Source: Streptomyces musisoli
GTDB taxonomy: Bacteria > Actinomycetota > Actinomycetes > Streptomycetales > Streptomycetaceae
Assembly (NCBI RefSeq): GCF_016741855.1
Contig: NZ_JAERRH010000001.1
Span: 620,001-684,000 of the forward strand
Length of the DNA: 64,000 bases
Direction of reading: 5' to 3'
Part shown: one piece after another, positions 34,550 through 43,172 of the stretch
How the letters are laid out: each line of letters opens with the position of its first letter
Position numbering within the stretch: position 1 is the stretch's first letter
Translations under genes and position numbers: made by a program
The notes under the pieces: model-generated
Told to the model about the DNA's origin: nothing
The model's database searches: none
Seen by the model: the letters and a program-made list of their open reading frames with translations, nothing else

Positions 34550-35734
34550 TTACCACCGCACCGGCAGGCTCCGCACGCCTCTCATCAGCATGCCCGGCAG
34601 CCACTCCCCCGGCTCGCCGTCCAGGGCGAGGCCGGGGGCGCGCTCCAGGAGGGTGCCGATCGCGGTCCTGCCCTCCAGGCGGGCCAGGGGTGCGCCCAGG
34701 CAGTAGTGGATGCCGTGGCCGAAGGCGAGGTGACCGCGGGTGTCACGGCGGATGTCGAAGCGGTCCGGGTCGGCGTAGCGGGCGCCGTCGCGCTGGGCGG
34801 CGGTGAGGCCGATCAGCACGTCGTCGCCCTGCGCGATGCCGACGCCCGCGATCTCCAGGGGCTCGGCGGCGTACCGGAACGTAGCGTTCTCCACGGGGCC
34901 CTCCCAGCGCAGCGTCTCCTCCACCGCTCCGTCGAGGAGGGTCATGTCGGCGCGCAGGGCCGCCAGTTGGGCGGGATGGGTGAGCAGGGCGAGCACGCCG
35001 TTGCCGATGAGGTTGACCGTGGTCTCGTGGCCCGCGACGAGCAGGAGGAAGGCCATGCCCCGCAGTTCCCGCACGGAGAGCCGGTCGCCGTCCTCGGAGG
35101 TGGTGCGGATCAGATCGCTGAGCAGGTCGTCCGTGGGTCCGGCGCAGCGCTTGTCCTCGATCAGCTCGTCGAGGTACTCGGCGAGGCGGACGATCGCGGC
35201 GTGCTCGGCATCGGCACCGGTGGGCGCGACCACCTCCGTGGAGATCATCCGGAACTCCGCGCGGTCCATCTCGGGCACGCCGAGCAGCTCGCAGATGACC
35301 GTGATCGGCAGGGGGTAGGCGAGGGAGTCGATGAGGTCGGCGCGGCCGTGCGGCAGCATCTCGTCGAGCAGGCCGTCGGTGATCTGCCGGATCCGCGGGC
35401 GCAGTTGCTCGACCCGGCGCGCGGTGAAGGCCCGCGTGACGAGGCCGCGCAGACGTGTGTGCTGCGGCGGGTCGGCGACCAGCAGATATTTGCCGATCAG
35501 TTGCTCGTCCAGCGGTACGGTGCCGAGCTTGGCGATGTCCTTGGCCAGCCGCTGGTCGGCGAGGGCGGCCCGGGCCTCCTCGTATCCCACGACGAGCCAG
35601 GTCTCCCAGTCCCCGCCCGGCATGGCGAGCCGGACCCGGTGCACGGGCCCCTGTTCGCGCAGGCGTGCGTACACCGGGTGCGGATCCCGGCGCAGTACGT
35701 CGGCCGATCCCGTCAGGTCGATCACTCGTTCCAT
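34550..35734 (-). CDS. Cytochrome P450
   Basis: This 394-residue bacterial class I P450 has an I-helix oxygen motif LLLVAGHETTVNL (near residue 235). The ExxR motif is EETLRWEGP, and the heme loop is FGHGIHYCLGAPLARLE with the Cys thiolate near residue 345. The sequence is most like the CYP105/CYP107 groups that hydroxylate macrolides and xenobiotics. ATG 35734 has AGGGGAGG upstream and replaces an earlier in-frame ATG 35779. No ferredoxin gene is adjacent, so redox partners must come from elsewhere. Its 3' end abuts the short CCACCG repeats. Confidence 0.93.
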   Translation of the reverse strand: MERVIDLTGSADVLRRDPHPVYARLREQGPVHRVRLAMPGGDWETWLVVGYEEARAALADQRLAKDIAKLGTVPLDEQLIGKYLLVADPPQHTRLRGLVTRAFTARRVEQLRPRIRQITDGLLDEMLPHGRADLIDSLAYPLPITVICELLGVPEMDRAEFRMISTEVVAPTGADAEHAAIVRLAEYLDELIEDKRCAGPTDDLLSDLIRTTSEDGDRLSVRELRGMAFLLLVAGHETTVNLIGNGVLALLTHPAQLAALRADMTLLDGAVEETLRWEGPVENATFRYAAEPLEIAGVGIAQGDDVLIGLTAAQRDGARYADPDRFDIRRDTRGHLAFGHGIHYCLGAPLARLEGRTAIGTLLERAPGLALDGEPGEWLPGMLMRGVRSLPVRW

Positions 35735-35803
35735 GTCCTCCCCTAGGGCCTGCCCGAGGCCACGGCCGTCGGCCGTCATTGGGACAACGCGTACGGCGTC
35801 CGG

Positions 35804-36484
35804 CTAGTGCCCGTCCTCGCTCTCCAGCAGCCCGGCGTCGTAGGCGAGCAGCGCGATCTGGACCCGGTTGTCGAGGCCGAGCTTGGCGAGGATGCGCGAG
35901 ACGTGGGCCTTGACGGTGGCCACGCTGATGAAGAGTTCGGCGGCGATCCCGGCGTTGGCGAGTCCGCGGCCGACGCCGACGGCGACCTCGCGTTCGCGGT
36001 CGTTGAGGACGGCGAGCCGTTCCCGCGCGCGGGTCTGCCGGGCGTCGGCCGCGGTGCCGGCCGCGTGCCGCATCAGCTGCCGGGTGACGGCGGGCGACAG
36101 GACCGGGTCTCCGGCGGCGACCCGGCGCACGGCGGCGACGATCTCGGCGGGCGGGGTGTCCTTGAGTACGAAGCCGGCGGCGCCGGCGCGCAGGGCGTGC
36201 AGCACCTGTTCGTCGGCGTGGAAGGTGGTGAGCACCACGACCTGCGGGGCGTCCGGCCTGGCGCGCAGCCGTCGGGTCGCGGTGATCCCGTCCACCGACG
36301 GCATCCGGATGTCCATCAGGACGACGTCCGGCCTGGTCCGCCGCACGAGTTCGTCGGCCTCGGCGCCGTCGGCGGCCTCCCCGACGACCTCGATGTCCTC
36401 GGCCCCGCCGATCATCAGCGCCAGACCGGCGCGTACCAGGGGGTCGTCGTCCACGAGGAGGAGTCTGATCGGCGTCGCAGTCAT
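35804..36484 (-). CDS. NarL/FixJ-type response regulator
   Basis: This 226-residue regulator has a receiver domain (RLLLVDDDPLVRAGL, phosphoacceptor Asp in DVVLMDIRMPSVDG, switch Thr in VVLTTFHAD, Lys in FVLKDTPP). A C-terminal LuxR HTH (LNDREREVAVGVGRGLANAGI, then ISVATVKAHVSRILAKLGL) follows. ATG 36484. Its partner kinase lies just upstream, separated by a 454-base repeat-filled gap, so the pair may not be strictly co-transcribed. Confidence 0.95.
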   Translation of the reverse strand: MTATPIRLLLVDDDPLVRAGLALMIGGAEDIEVVGEAADGAEADELVRRTRPDVVLMDIRMPSVDGITATRRLRARPDAPQVVVLTTFHADEQVLHALRAGAAGFVLKDTPPAEIVAAVRRVAAGDPVLSPAVTRQLMRHAAGTAADARQTRARERLAVLNDREREVAVGVGRGLANAGIAAELFISVATVKAHVSRILAKLGLDNRVQIALLAYDAGLLESEDGH

Positions 36485-36599
36485 GGGGTCACGTAATCAT
36501 GATCGGGGAGCGGGGGACGGGGGATTCGGCCTACGGCGGGCGGCACGCGCACGCGTACCGGGTCCGCGTGCGGGCCGGCGCGGACGAGGGCCCTCAGGG

Positions 36600-36940
36600 C
36601 GGCGGCCCCGCATGCCGGACGGGCCTGCGGGCACGCGGGGACGACGACGTCCCTCGGGGCGACGGGCTCAAGCGCCGGATGGGCGCGCACGCACCCGGAG
36701 ACGACGTCCCTGGGGGTTACGGGCCCAAGCGCCGGATGGGCGCGCACGCCCCCGAAGACGACGACCCTCAGGGCTACGGCCCCAAACGCCGGATGGGCGC
36801 GCACGCCCCCGAAGACGACGACCCTCAGGGCTACGGCCCCAAACGCCGGATGGGCGCGCACGCACCCGGAGACGACGACCCTCAGGGCTACGGCCCCACG
36901 CGCCGGATGTGCGCGCGGGCAGGCGGACGAGGCGTCCCTC
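36600..36940. repeat. 60-bp tandem array between kinase and regulator genes
   Basis: Four to five copies with an exact 60-bp period carry GCCGGATGGGCGCGCACGC followed by CCCTCAGGGCTACGGCCCC. Identical blocks recur at 36674, 36734, 36794 and 36854. The last degenerate unit reaches the kinase stop (GTCCCTCAGGGGGGCCACGG), so the unit resembles the kinase 3' terminus. The gap 36485-36938 holds no other gene. Confidence 0.93.
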
Positions 36941-38198
36941 AGGGGGGCCACGGCAGCCACCCCCGCACCTCGAACCCTCCGTCGGGACGCGTGCCGTGCT
37001 CCAGGCGTCCCCCCGCCAGCGTGGCCCGTTCGGTGAGGCCGATCAGGCCCTGGCCGGAGCCGGGCACGGGCGGGATCTCGGGGGGCGGCGCGGGGTTGGC
37101 GACGGTGACCGTCAGGCCGTCGCCGGGGGCGCCGGTGAGACGGACCGCGACCTCGGTCCCGGGGGCGTGCTTGCGGGCGTTGGTCAGGGCCTCCTGGGCG
37201 ATCCGGTAGGCGGTGCGGCCGACGGAGACGGGGACGGCGGCCGGGTCGGCGACGCGGTGGTCGAGGGCGACCTCCATGCCGGCCTCGCGGCACTCGGCGA
37301 CGAGCGCGTCCAGCGCTGCCAGCGTCGGCTGGGGACGCCCGCCGGAGGACTCGTCGGACTCGCCGGCCCGCAGTACGCCGATGATCTCGCGCAGATCCTG
37401 GAGGGCCTCGTGGGCGCTCTCCCGGATCACCCCGGCGGCGCGCGCGACCTCCTCGCGGGGCGCGTCCGGCCGGAACTCCAGAGCGCCCGCGTGCACGCTG
37501 AGCAGGGTGAGCCGGTGGGCGAGCACGTCGTGCATCTCTCGGGCGATGGCCTCACGGGCGAGGCGCTGTGCCTGCTCGGCACGCAGCCGTGCCTCGGTCT
37601 CCGCCCGGTGCGCCCGGTCCCGGAGGCTGAGCATCAGCATCCGTTTGGAGCGGACGAACATGCCCCAGCCGGTGATCGACACGGTGAGCAGCGTGGTGAA
37701 GGTGACGACGCCGAGGTAGGGCAGGTCGGGGTCGGGCCGCACCCAGTAGAGGAGCGGGGCCAGCGCGAGGCCGACGCCGCCGATCCAGGCGACGTACCGG
37801 AAGGGCCGGTGCACGGCGAGGGTGAACAGGGCGACCATCGCCGCGCCGCCCGAGGTGTTGGACAGCAGGCCGACCGGGATCATGGCGACGGCTAGCCCCA
37901 CCGGCCACCGGCGGCGCAGCCAGACCGCACCGCAGGAGAGGGCGCCCAGCGTCTGGTCGAGGACGGCAAGGGGGTGCGGCAGGCCGGCTTCCTCGGGCAG
38001 GGACTGCGCCGCCGCCAGGCCGATGCCGACGGCCAGGAGGAAGCAGAAGAAGTCGACGACCCAGTCGCGCGCCGTGCGCCGCGGCCGTCGGCCGGGGGCC
38101 CCGGCGTCCGGGTCCAGTTCATGCACCAGCGCGGACGGGAACAGCCACCGGCGGCCCGTGAACTCTCTCGGCGCCCGCGCCTGCTCGTCATCGCTCAC
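36939..38198 (-). CDS. Sensor histidine kinase (HisKA_3 type)
   Basis: The ~419-residue kinase has four to five membrane segments in residues ~45-180 (VVDFFCFLLAVGIGLAAAQ, GLAVAMIPVGLL, AWIGGVGLALAPLLYWV, YLGVVTFTTLLTV). The HisKA_3 dimerisation helix has the phosphorylated His in AREMHDVLAHRLTLLSVHAG. The ATPase has RIAQEALTNARKHA and GQGLIGLTERATLAGG. It phosphorylates the downstream NarL-type regulator. GTG 38198 is preferred because a TAGATT -10 lies 8 bases upstream, suggesting a leaderless message; the frame is open further upstream but lacks kinase-like sequence. The signal sensed is unknown. Confidence 0.88.
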   Translation of the reverse strand: MSDDEQARAPREFTGRRWLFPSALVHELDPDAGAPGRRPRRTARDWVVDFFCFLLAVGIGLAAAQSLPEEAGLPHPLAVLDQTLGALSCGAVWLRRRWPVGLAVAMIPVGLLSNTSGGAAMVALFTLAVHRPFRYVAWIGGVGLALAPLLYWVRPDPDLPYLGVVTFTTLLTVSITGWGMFVRSKRMLMLSLRDRAHRAETEARLRAEQAQRLAREAIAREMHDVLAHRLTLLSVHAGALEFRPDAPREEVARAAGVIRESAHEALQDLREIIGVLRAGESDESSGGRPQPTLAALDALVAECREAGMEVALDHRVADPAAVPVSVGRTAYRIAQEALTNARKHAPGTEVAVRLTGAPGDGLTVTVANPAPPPEIPPVPGSGQGLIGLTERATLAGGRLEHGTRPDGGFEVRGWLPWPP

Positions 38199-38398
38199 GG
38201 CCGACAAATCTACGCACGGATCGCGTGCCGCCGCCGCCCCGTGGCCCGGATCGCCGACCGATCGCCCGGGATCACCGACCAAAGTCGCACCGCGGTGTAC
38301 TTTCGGCGCCGCCCGCCGGCGCGAGCGCAGCCTTTCGATGCCGGGCGCTCTTCCCTCGGCCGATGCGCCGAAGGGCGCCGCGGGGCGAGAGTCGTGGC

Positions 38399-38602
38399 GT
38401 GAAACAGGTATTGGAGCTTCTCGGATTCGTCGCCCTGGCACAGGGCGTGATGGGCATCGTGCACGAGTTCACCGACTGGCAGGTGGGCGTCGTGCAGCGG
38501 ATCGGCTTCCTCGACGGCTACGAGGTCTACGCGAGCATCGCGCTCGTGGTGCTCGCGTTCGCTCTGTTCGCCGCCGCGGAGAGCGTCGGAAGGGCCGGCT
38601 GA
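38399..38602 (+). CDS. Small membrane protein (67 aa)
   Basis: The short frame from GTG 38399 encodes two hydrophobic helices, KQVLELLGFVALAQGVMGIV and YASIALVVLAFALFAAAESV. A polar loop HEFTDWQVGVVQRIGF links them. Codon third positions are G/C-rich across its length, supporting a real gene. Function is unknown. It is divergent from the histidine kinase. Confidence 0.6.
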   Translation: MKQVLELLGFVALAQGVMGIVHEFTDWQVGVVQRIGFLDGYEVYASIALVVLAFALFAAAESVGRAG

Positions 38603-38736
38603 ACCGGGGCAGTTGTGGGGACCGCGTGGGGATGATGGGGCTCGGGTGAACGCGCGGAGAATTGATCGGACCTACCGGCGAACCCTGAGTGATTGTCATT
38701 GACATGCCATGCTCTACGCGCGTCACCATGAGGGCC

Positions 38737-39132
38737 ATGAGATTCCCCCCACGCGCAACACGCATCGGCGCAGCAGCCGCCCTCCTCTCCGCCCTCCTCG
38801 TGGGCGGCACCGTCTCCGCCACCACGGCGGACGCCGCCGCCCGGTCCGTCGGCAGCGTCTGCTACGGCGACCTGCCCTCCCAGGCGCACGACACGCTGAA
38901 GCTGATCGAACAGGGCGGTCCCTACCCGTACTCGCAGGACGGGACCGTCTTCTCGAACCGCGAAGGCGTCCTGCCCAGCCGGTCCAGCGGCTACTACCAC
39001 GAGTACACCGTGATCACGCCGGGCTCCCCCACTCGCGGCGCGCGCCGCGTCGTCACCGGCGAGGAGCGCCAGGAGGACTACTACACGGCGGACCACTACG
39101 CCTCGTTCGACCTGATCGACTACGGCTGCTGA
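38737..39132 (+). CDS. Secreted guanyl-specific ribonuclease (RNase Sa/T1 type)
   Basis: This 131-residue precursor has a Sec signal peptide (residues 1-35, RIGAAAALLSALLVGGTVSA then ADAAA). The mature part aligns by eye with RNase Sa: VCYGDLPSQAHDTLKLIEQGGPYPYSQDG, NREGVLPSRSSGYYHEYTVI and DYYTADHYASFDLIDYGC. The catalytic Glu lies in YYHEYTV, the Arg in GARRVVTGE and the His in DHYASF. The two Cys would form the known disulfide. It cleaves RNA after G outside the cell. ATG 38737 is favoured over 38728 by the GAGGG just upstream. No barstar-like inhibitor gene is adjacent. Confidence 0.93.
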   Translation: MRFPPRATRIGAAAALLSALLVGGTVSATTADAAARSVGSVCYGDLPSQAHDTLKLIEQGGPYPYSQDGTVFSNREGVLPSRSSGYYHEYTVITPGSPTRGARRVVTGEERQEDYYTADHYASFDLIDYGC

Positions 39133-39172
39133 GTCCCCCCACGGACCGGTTCGAGGAGCGGCGCGACCCGTT

Positions 39173-39204
39173 GGAGGCCCGGCCCCGAGTGCGGCCGGGC
39201 CTCC
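39173..39204 (+). terminator. Terminator after the ribonuclease gene
   Basis: A perfect 12-bp stem (GGAGGCCCGGCC / GGCCGGGCCTCC) with an 8-base loop starts 40 bases past the stop. It could serve both the ribonuclease and the convergent AIM24 gene. Confidence 0.85.
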
Positions 39205-39329
39205 TGCCGTCTCCGCGGCCGGCGGCCGGCTCAGGCCCCGTCCTGCAGGGCGCGGGACCCGTGCTCGGGGCGGCCCGCCGGAACGTGCTTGTCAACGGCT
39301 CGACCCCGCGGGGCCCGGAGCTGATCGGC

Positions 39330-40145
39330 TCAGCCGGAGTGTGTCGAGAACAGTCCCCCGGTCGGCCCCTGCTTGTCGCCGCCCTGGGCCTTCTTCAGGG
39401 CGTTGGCCAGGCCCTCGATGGTGAGGGACTGGAGGATCACCCGCCCGTCGCCCTCCAGGGTGGCCAGCGACAGGCCCTCGCCGCCGAAGACGGCGTTCAT
39501 GATCCCCTGGCGGTTGAGGCCGCCGACGCGCTGGACGCCGTACCGGATGCCCTCCTCGAAGGCGACCACACAGCCGGTGTCGACCTCGATACGGCCGCCG
39601 AAGTCCGCCGGGTTCAGGTCGATGAAGTTGCCCGCGCCGGCGATGATCACCGTGCCGCGCCCGGTGAACTTCTCCAGGACGAAGCCCTCGCCGCCGCTCA
39701 TGCCGGTCCGGCCGCCGCTGAAGGCGATGCCGAACTCGACGGAGGACTCGGCGGCCACGAAGGCGTCCTTCTCGGCGAACCACGCGCGCGTGCCGTCGAG
39801 CTCCAGGGCACGCATCTCACCGGGGAGTACGCCCGCGAAACCGACCGTGCCCTCGCCGCCCTGGGCGGTGAAGTACTGGAACGCCAGCGACTCGCCGGCG
39901 AGCATGCGCTGGCCGACCTGCATGGCGGTGCCCATGGCCTGGCGCAGCATGCCGCCCATGCCGCCGCCCGAGCCGTTCGCCGGCCGCCCGCCGTTGTCCG
40001 ACGGCCCGGACAGCCGCGTCTCCATGGTCACGTTCGACGTCTTGAACAGGAACTTTCCGGCCTCGCAGTAGACGGTCTGGCCGGGGTACAGGTTGACGAC
40101 CGCCATCTGCATGGCGTTGCCGACGATCTCTTGCTGAAGGGTCAC
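39330..40145 (-). CDS. AIM24-family protein
   Basis: The 271-residue protein belongs to the AIM24/TIGR00266 family. Hallmarks are VNLYPGQTVYCEAGKFLFKTSNVTME at the N-terminus, SLAFQYFTAQGGEGTVGFAG in the middle and GRGTVIIAGAGNFIDLNP later. The family has a beta-barrel fold related to tryptophan-RNA-binding TRAP-like proteins, and its bacterial role is unclear. GTG 40145 (VTLQQEIVGNAMQM) is chosen because typical homologous sequence begins there; no strong ribosome site is visible. Upstream DNA holds unusual GGTTCACC hairpin repeats. Confidence 0.82.
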   Translation of the reverse strand: MTLQQEIVGNAMQMAVVNLYPGQTVYCEAGKFLFKTSNVTMETRLSGPSDNGGRPANGSGGGMGGMLRQAMGTAMQVGQRMLAGESLAFQYFTAQGGEGTVGFAGVLPGEMRALELDGTRAWFAEKDAFVAAESSVEFGIAFSGGRTGMSGGEGFVLEKFTGRGTVIIAGAGNFIDLNPADFGGRIEVDTGCVVAFEEGIRYGVQRVGGLNRQGIMNAVFGGEGLSLATLEGDGRVILQSLTIEGLANALKKAQGGDKQGPTGGLFSTHSG

Positions 40146-40195
40146 GTGGGAGACAACGCGAGAGGTGGACGGAAGAGTTCCGCTACGGCGGGCGG

Positions 40196-40303
40196 GTTCA
40201 CACGGGTGACGAGGTTCACCACGGGCGACGTGTGTGAACCCAGGTGACAGGTTCACCACGGGCGACATGGTGAACCCCAGGTGACCTGGTTCACCACGGG
40301 TGA
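40196..40303. repeat. GGTTCACC palindromic repeats
   Basis: Three to four copies of GGTTCACCACGGGYGAC at ~40-bp spacing are interleaved with the inverted GTGAACCCCAGGTGAC. GGTTCACCA...TGGTGAACC can form a 9-bp hairpin. The array lies in the 219-base gap upstream of the AIM24 gene and downstream of allantoicase. Confidence 0.8.
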
Positions 40304-40364
40304 CGCGCGGGGCGCCCCGGTGCTGTCCCGGCCGGGGCGCCCCACGCGCGCGTGTGGACGGGGA

Positions 40365-41480
40365 TCAGCCGCCCAGCTCCTGGTGGCGGGCCGCGAGGCC
40401 GCTCGCGCCCTGCTCGGTCAGGGAGCCGAACAGGCGCAGGCGGGAGATGCCGCCGTCGGGGAAGATGTCGATCCGCGCGTGGGTGCCGACCGCCGGCTCG
40501 GGCAGCACGAAGCGGTGGTTGGTGTCGGGCTGGAGGCGGGTGCGCGGGAGGACCTCGGTCCACTCGCCGTCCTCGCCGTCCTTGACGGACACGGACGCCC
40601 AGCCGGCGCTGTTGCCCTTCAGATAGGCCGTGTCGATCTCGGCCGCGCGGATCCGGGACTGGGCGGCGAGCCGGTAGCGGATCCAGTCGTTGCCCTGGTC
40701 GCGGCGGCGGCGGGTCTCCCAGCCGTCGTCCATCTTGCGGGAGCGGCCCGGCTGGATGGTGTTGGTGGCCGGGGAGTAGAAGAGGTTGGAGGCGTCCTCG
40801 ACCTGGCCGCCGTTCTCCAGGGCGACCACGTCGAAGGTGCCGAGGACCGCGAGCCACTCGGGGTCCGGGACGACCTCGCCGTACACCCGCAGACGGGCGA
40901 TGCCGCCGTCGGGGTGCTGGTTGATCCGCAGGTGGGTGAAGCACTGCTCGGCCGAGACGGCGAAGCCGTTCGCCGCGTGCCCGCCGACCGGGGTGCGCGG
41001 CACCAGGGTCGTCCACTTCACGTCGTCGCAGAGCAGCTCCTCGGGCGAGGGCGAGCCGGGTACGCAGGCACCCTCGACGGAGACCGCCTGCGGGTAGTTG
41101 CCGCGGAAGTGGGCGGTGTCGACGACGATCCCGCGGATCACCCCGGGCGCGCCGAGGCGGACCAGCGCCCAGTCGTGGTCCTCGGCGGTCGGCCACGGGT
41201 GGCCGGCGGAGGCACCGCGCCGGCGGCGCGTCTCCCAGCCGTCCATGATCTTGCCCTTGTGCCCGAAGTGCTCGGGGTCGAACTCGGCCCGCTCGGGCAC
41301 CAGGAGGTTCTCCCGCTGGGCGAAGAACTCGTCGTTGGCGGCGATGACACCGGCGCCGAGCTGCCGGTCGGCGAGGTTGGCGTACTGGGTGAAGGGGAAG
41401 TCGGCGGTGCGGTAGTCCGCGTACGGGTCGCCGCCTCCGTAGGGGTTCGCGTCGCCGGTGAAGCTGGGTATCGCCGTCAC
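40365..41480 (-). CDS. alc: Allantoicase
   Basis: This 371-residue enzyme hydrolyses allantoate to ureidoglycolate and urea. Two internal jelly-roll repeats are visible: KIMDGWETRRRRG...ALVRLGAPGVIRGIVVDTAHFRGNYP and SRKMDDGWETRRRRDQ...IRYRLAAQSRIRAAEIDTAYLKGN. These repeats and the LRINQHPDGGIARLRVYGE block are characteristic. GTG 41480 starts 80 bases after the allantoinase stop, so the two form a short operon in the order allB-alc. It is cytosolic and part of purine degradation for nitrogen. Confidence 0.95.
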   Translation of the reverse strand: MTAIPSFTGDANPYGGGDPYADYRTADFPFTQYANLADRQLGAGVIAANDEFFAQRENLLVPERAEFDPEHFGHKGKIMDGWETRRRRGASAGHPWPTAEDHDWALVRLGAPGVIRGIVVDTAHFRGNYPQAVSVEGACVPGSPSPEELLCDDVKWTTLVPRTPVGGHAANGFAVSAEQCFTHLRINQHPDGGIARLRVYGEVVPDPEWLAVLGTFDVVALENGGQVEDASNLFYSPATNTIQPGRSRKMDDGWETRRRRDQGNDWIRYRLAAQSRIRAAEIDTAYLKGNSAGWASVSVKDGEDGEWTEVLPRTRLQPDTNHRFVLPEPAVGTHARIDIFPDGGISRLRLFGSLTEQGASGLAARHQELGG

Positions 41481-41559
41481 GGTGATCAGGGGGTCCTTTC
41501 TGGAGTCGGCGGGGTGCGGGTGGGGCCTTTCTCGGGCGGAGCCGAGAACGGGGGGAGGC

Positions 41560-42900
41560 TCACTGGGGGCGGCTGAGCAGCGTGCCCTTCGGCTCGGTGA
41601 ACTCGCCGTCGGCGACGATGCGTTCGCCGCGCAGCCAGGTGGACTTGACGACGCCGTGCAGGGTCCTGCCGGCGTAGGCGGTGACCCGGTTGCGGTGCTG
41701 GAGGCCGGCCGGGTCGACGGTGAAGGTCTCGTCGGGGGCGAGGACGGCGAAGTCGGCGTCGCGGCCGGGGGCGATGGCGCCCTTGCGCGCGTCCAAGCCG
41801 ACCAGGGCGGCGGTCCGCGTGGACATCCAGCGGACCACGTCCTCCAGACCGTGGCCGCGCTTGCGGGCCTCGGTCCAGACGGCCGGCAGGCTGAGCTGGA
41901 GGCCGGAGATGCCGCCCCACGCGGTGGCGAAGTCGTCGGTCTTCAGGTCGGCGGTGGAGGGCGAGTGGTCGGTGACCACACAGTCGATGGTGCCGTCGGC
42001 CAGTGCCTCCCACAGCAGGTCCTGGTTGCCGGCCTCGCGGATGGGCGGGCAGCACTTGAACTCGCTGGCGCCGTCCGGGACCTCCTCGGCGGTGAGGGTG
42101 AGGTAGTGCGGGCAGGTCTCCACCGTGAGGCGGACACCCTCGGCGCGGGCGGCGCGGATCAGTGGCAGGGCGTCGCTGGAGGACAGGTGCAGCACGTGGA
42201 CGCGGGCGTTCAGCCGCCGGGCCTGCGCGACGAGGCTCGCGATGGCCGTGTCCTCGGCGTCGCGCGGGCGGGAGGCGAGGAAGTCGGCGTACCTCGGGCC
42301 CCCGTGCTGCGGGGCGGCGGCCAGGTGGTGCGGGTCCTCGGCGTGCACGATGAGCAGCCCGTCGAACCCGGCGATCTCCGCCATGGACTGGGCGAGCTGG
42401 TCCTGGTCGAGGTGCGGGAACTCGTCCACGCCGGACGGGGACAGGAAGGACTTGAAGCCGAAGACGCCGGCGTCGTGCAGCGGGCGCAGGTCCTTGACGT
42501 TGTCGGGCAGGGCGCCGCCCCAGAAGCCGACGTCGATGTGCGCCTTGTCCCGGGCCACGTCCTGCTTGACCCGCAGGTGGTCCACCGTCGTGGTGGGTGG
42601 CAGGGAGTTGAGGGGCATGTCCACGAGGGTGGTGATGCCGCCGGCCGCCGCCGCGCGGGTGGCGGTCCAGAAGCCCTCCCACTCGGTGCGGCCCGGGTCG
42701 TTGACGTGCACGTGGGTGTCGACCAGGCCGGGCAGCAGCACGTGGTCGCCGACGTCCTCCAGCCGTGCCGCGGCAGGTATGCCGGCGTCGTACGGCAGGA
42801 CGGCCGTGATCTTCCCGGCGGAGACGGTGACCACGGCGGGCCTCGTCCCTTCCGGAGTGATCACGCGCGTCGAGCGCAGCACCAGTTCAGCGTCGGACAC
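41560..42900 (-). CDS. allB: Allantoinase
   Basis: This 446-residue metal-dependent amidohydrolase opens the allantoin ring to allantoate. The metal-binding HxH lies in [19 protein letters not shown] (near residue 60). The bridging Lys region is [13 protein letters not shown], and later ligands include [17 protein letters not shown] and [11 protein letters not shown] 42900 has AGAGAGGGG upstream. Its promoter region faces the divergent AllR-like gene and carries palindromes suited to that regulator. Confidence 0.96.
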   Translation of the reverse strand: MSDAELVLRSTRVITPEGTRPAVVTVSAGKITAVLPYDAGIPAAARLEDVGDHVLLPGLVDTHVHVNDPGRTEWEGFWTATRAAAAGGITTLVDMPLNSLPPTTTVDHLRVKQDVARDKAHIDVGFWGGALPDNVKDLRPLHDAGVFGFKSFLSPSGVDEFPHLDQDQLAQSMAEIAGFDGLLIVHAEDPHHLAAAPQHGGPRYADFLASRPRDAEDTAIASLVAQARRLNARVHVLHLSSSDALPLIRAARAEGVRLTVETCPHYLTLTAEEVPDGASEFKCCPPIREAGNQDLLWEALADGTIDCVVTDHSPSTADLKTDDFATAWGGISGLQLSLPAVWTEARKRGHGLEDVVRWMSTRTAALVGLDARKGAIAPGRDADFAVLAPDETFTVDPAGLQHRNRVTAYAGRTLHGVVKSTWLRGERIVADGEFTEPKGTLLSRPQ

Positions 42901-42964
42901 CCGAACCCCTCTCTACACCGCCGTTGTACGCCCGGGAAACGGGACTTACACCCACGTAACGGAA

Positions 42965-42981
42965 TTCAACGTTCTGTTGAA
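42965..42981. promoter_or_regulatory. Palindrome TTCAAC-N5-GTTGAA upstream of allB
   Basis: A perfect 6+6 inverted repeat lies 65-81 bases upstream of the allB start, in the intergenic region shared with allR. It is likely an operator or part of the allB promoter. Confidence 0.6.
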
Positions 42982-43057
42982 GGAGTCTTCACTCCCACTT
43001 CTCCGCCGTCAAGAGGCGCACTCCCGGGCACGGTAACCGGGCTCCCCCTCTGGACGT

Positions 43058-43082
43058 TTCCATAAGGCGGAATTAGAATTCC
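43058..43082. promoter_or_regulatory. TTCC-N7-GGAA and overlapping GGAATTAGAATTCC palindrome
   Basis: TTCC-ATAAGGC-GGAA (43058-43072) overlaps the palindrome GGAATT-AG-AATTCC (43069-43082), upstream of allR. The same TTCC-N7-GGAA pattern occurs in front of malate synthase at 45248-45262, which suggests a shared regulator, most simply AllR. Confidence 0.55.
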
Positions 43083-43172
43083 AGCAGGCAGAACGTAGCT
43101 ATGTACAAGCGGGGAGTCAACCGGCTGCCGGGTAGGCTTCTGCCCTCCCGTCAGTATCGAAAGGAACGCGCC

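Noticed and set aside
38737..39132. A contact-dependent or polymorphic toxin
   Set aside because: It is a stand-alone secreted RNase Sa-type enzyme with a simple signal peptide, no delivery domain and no adjacent immunity gene.
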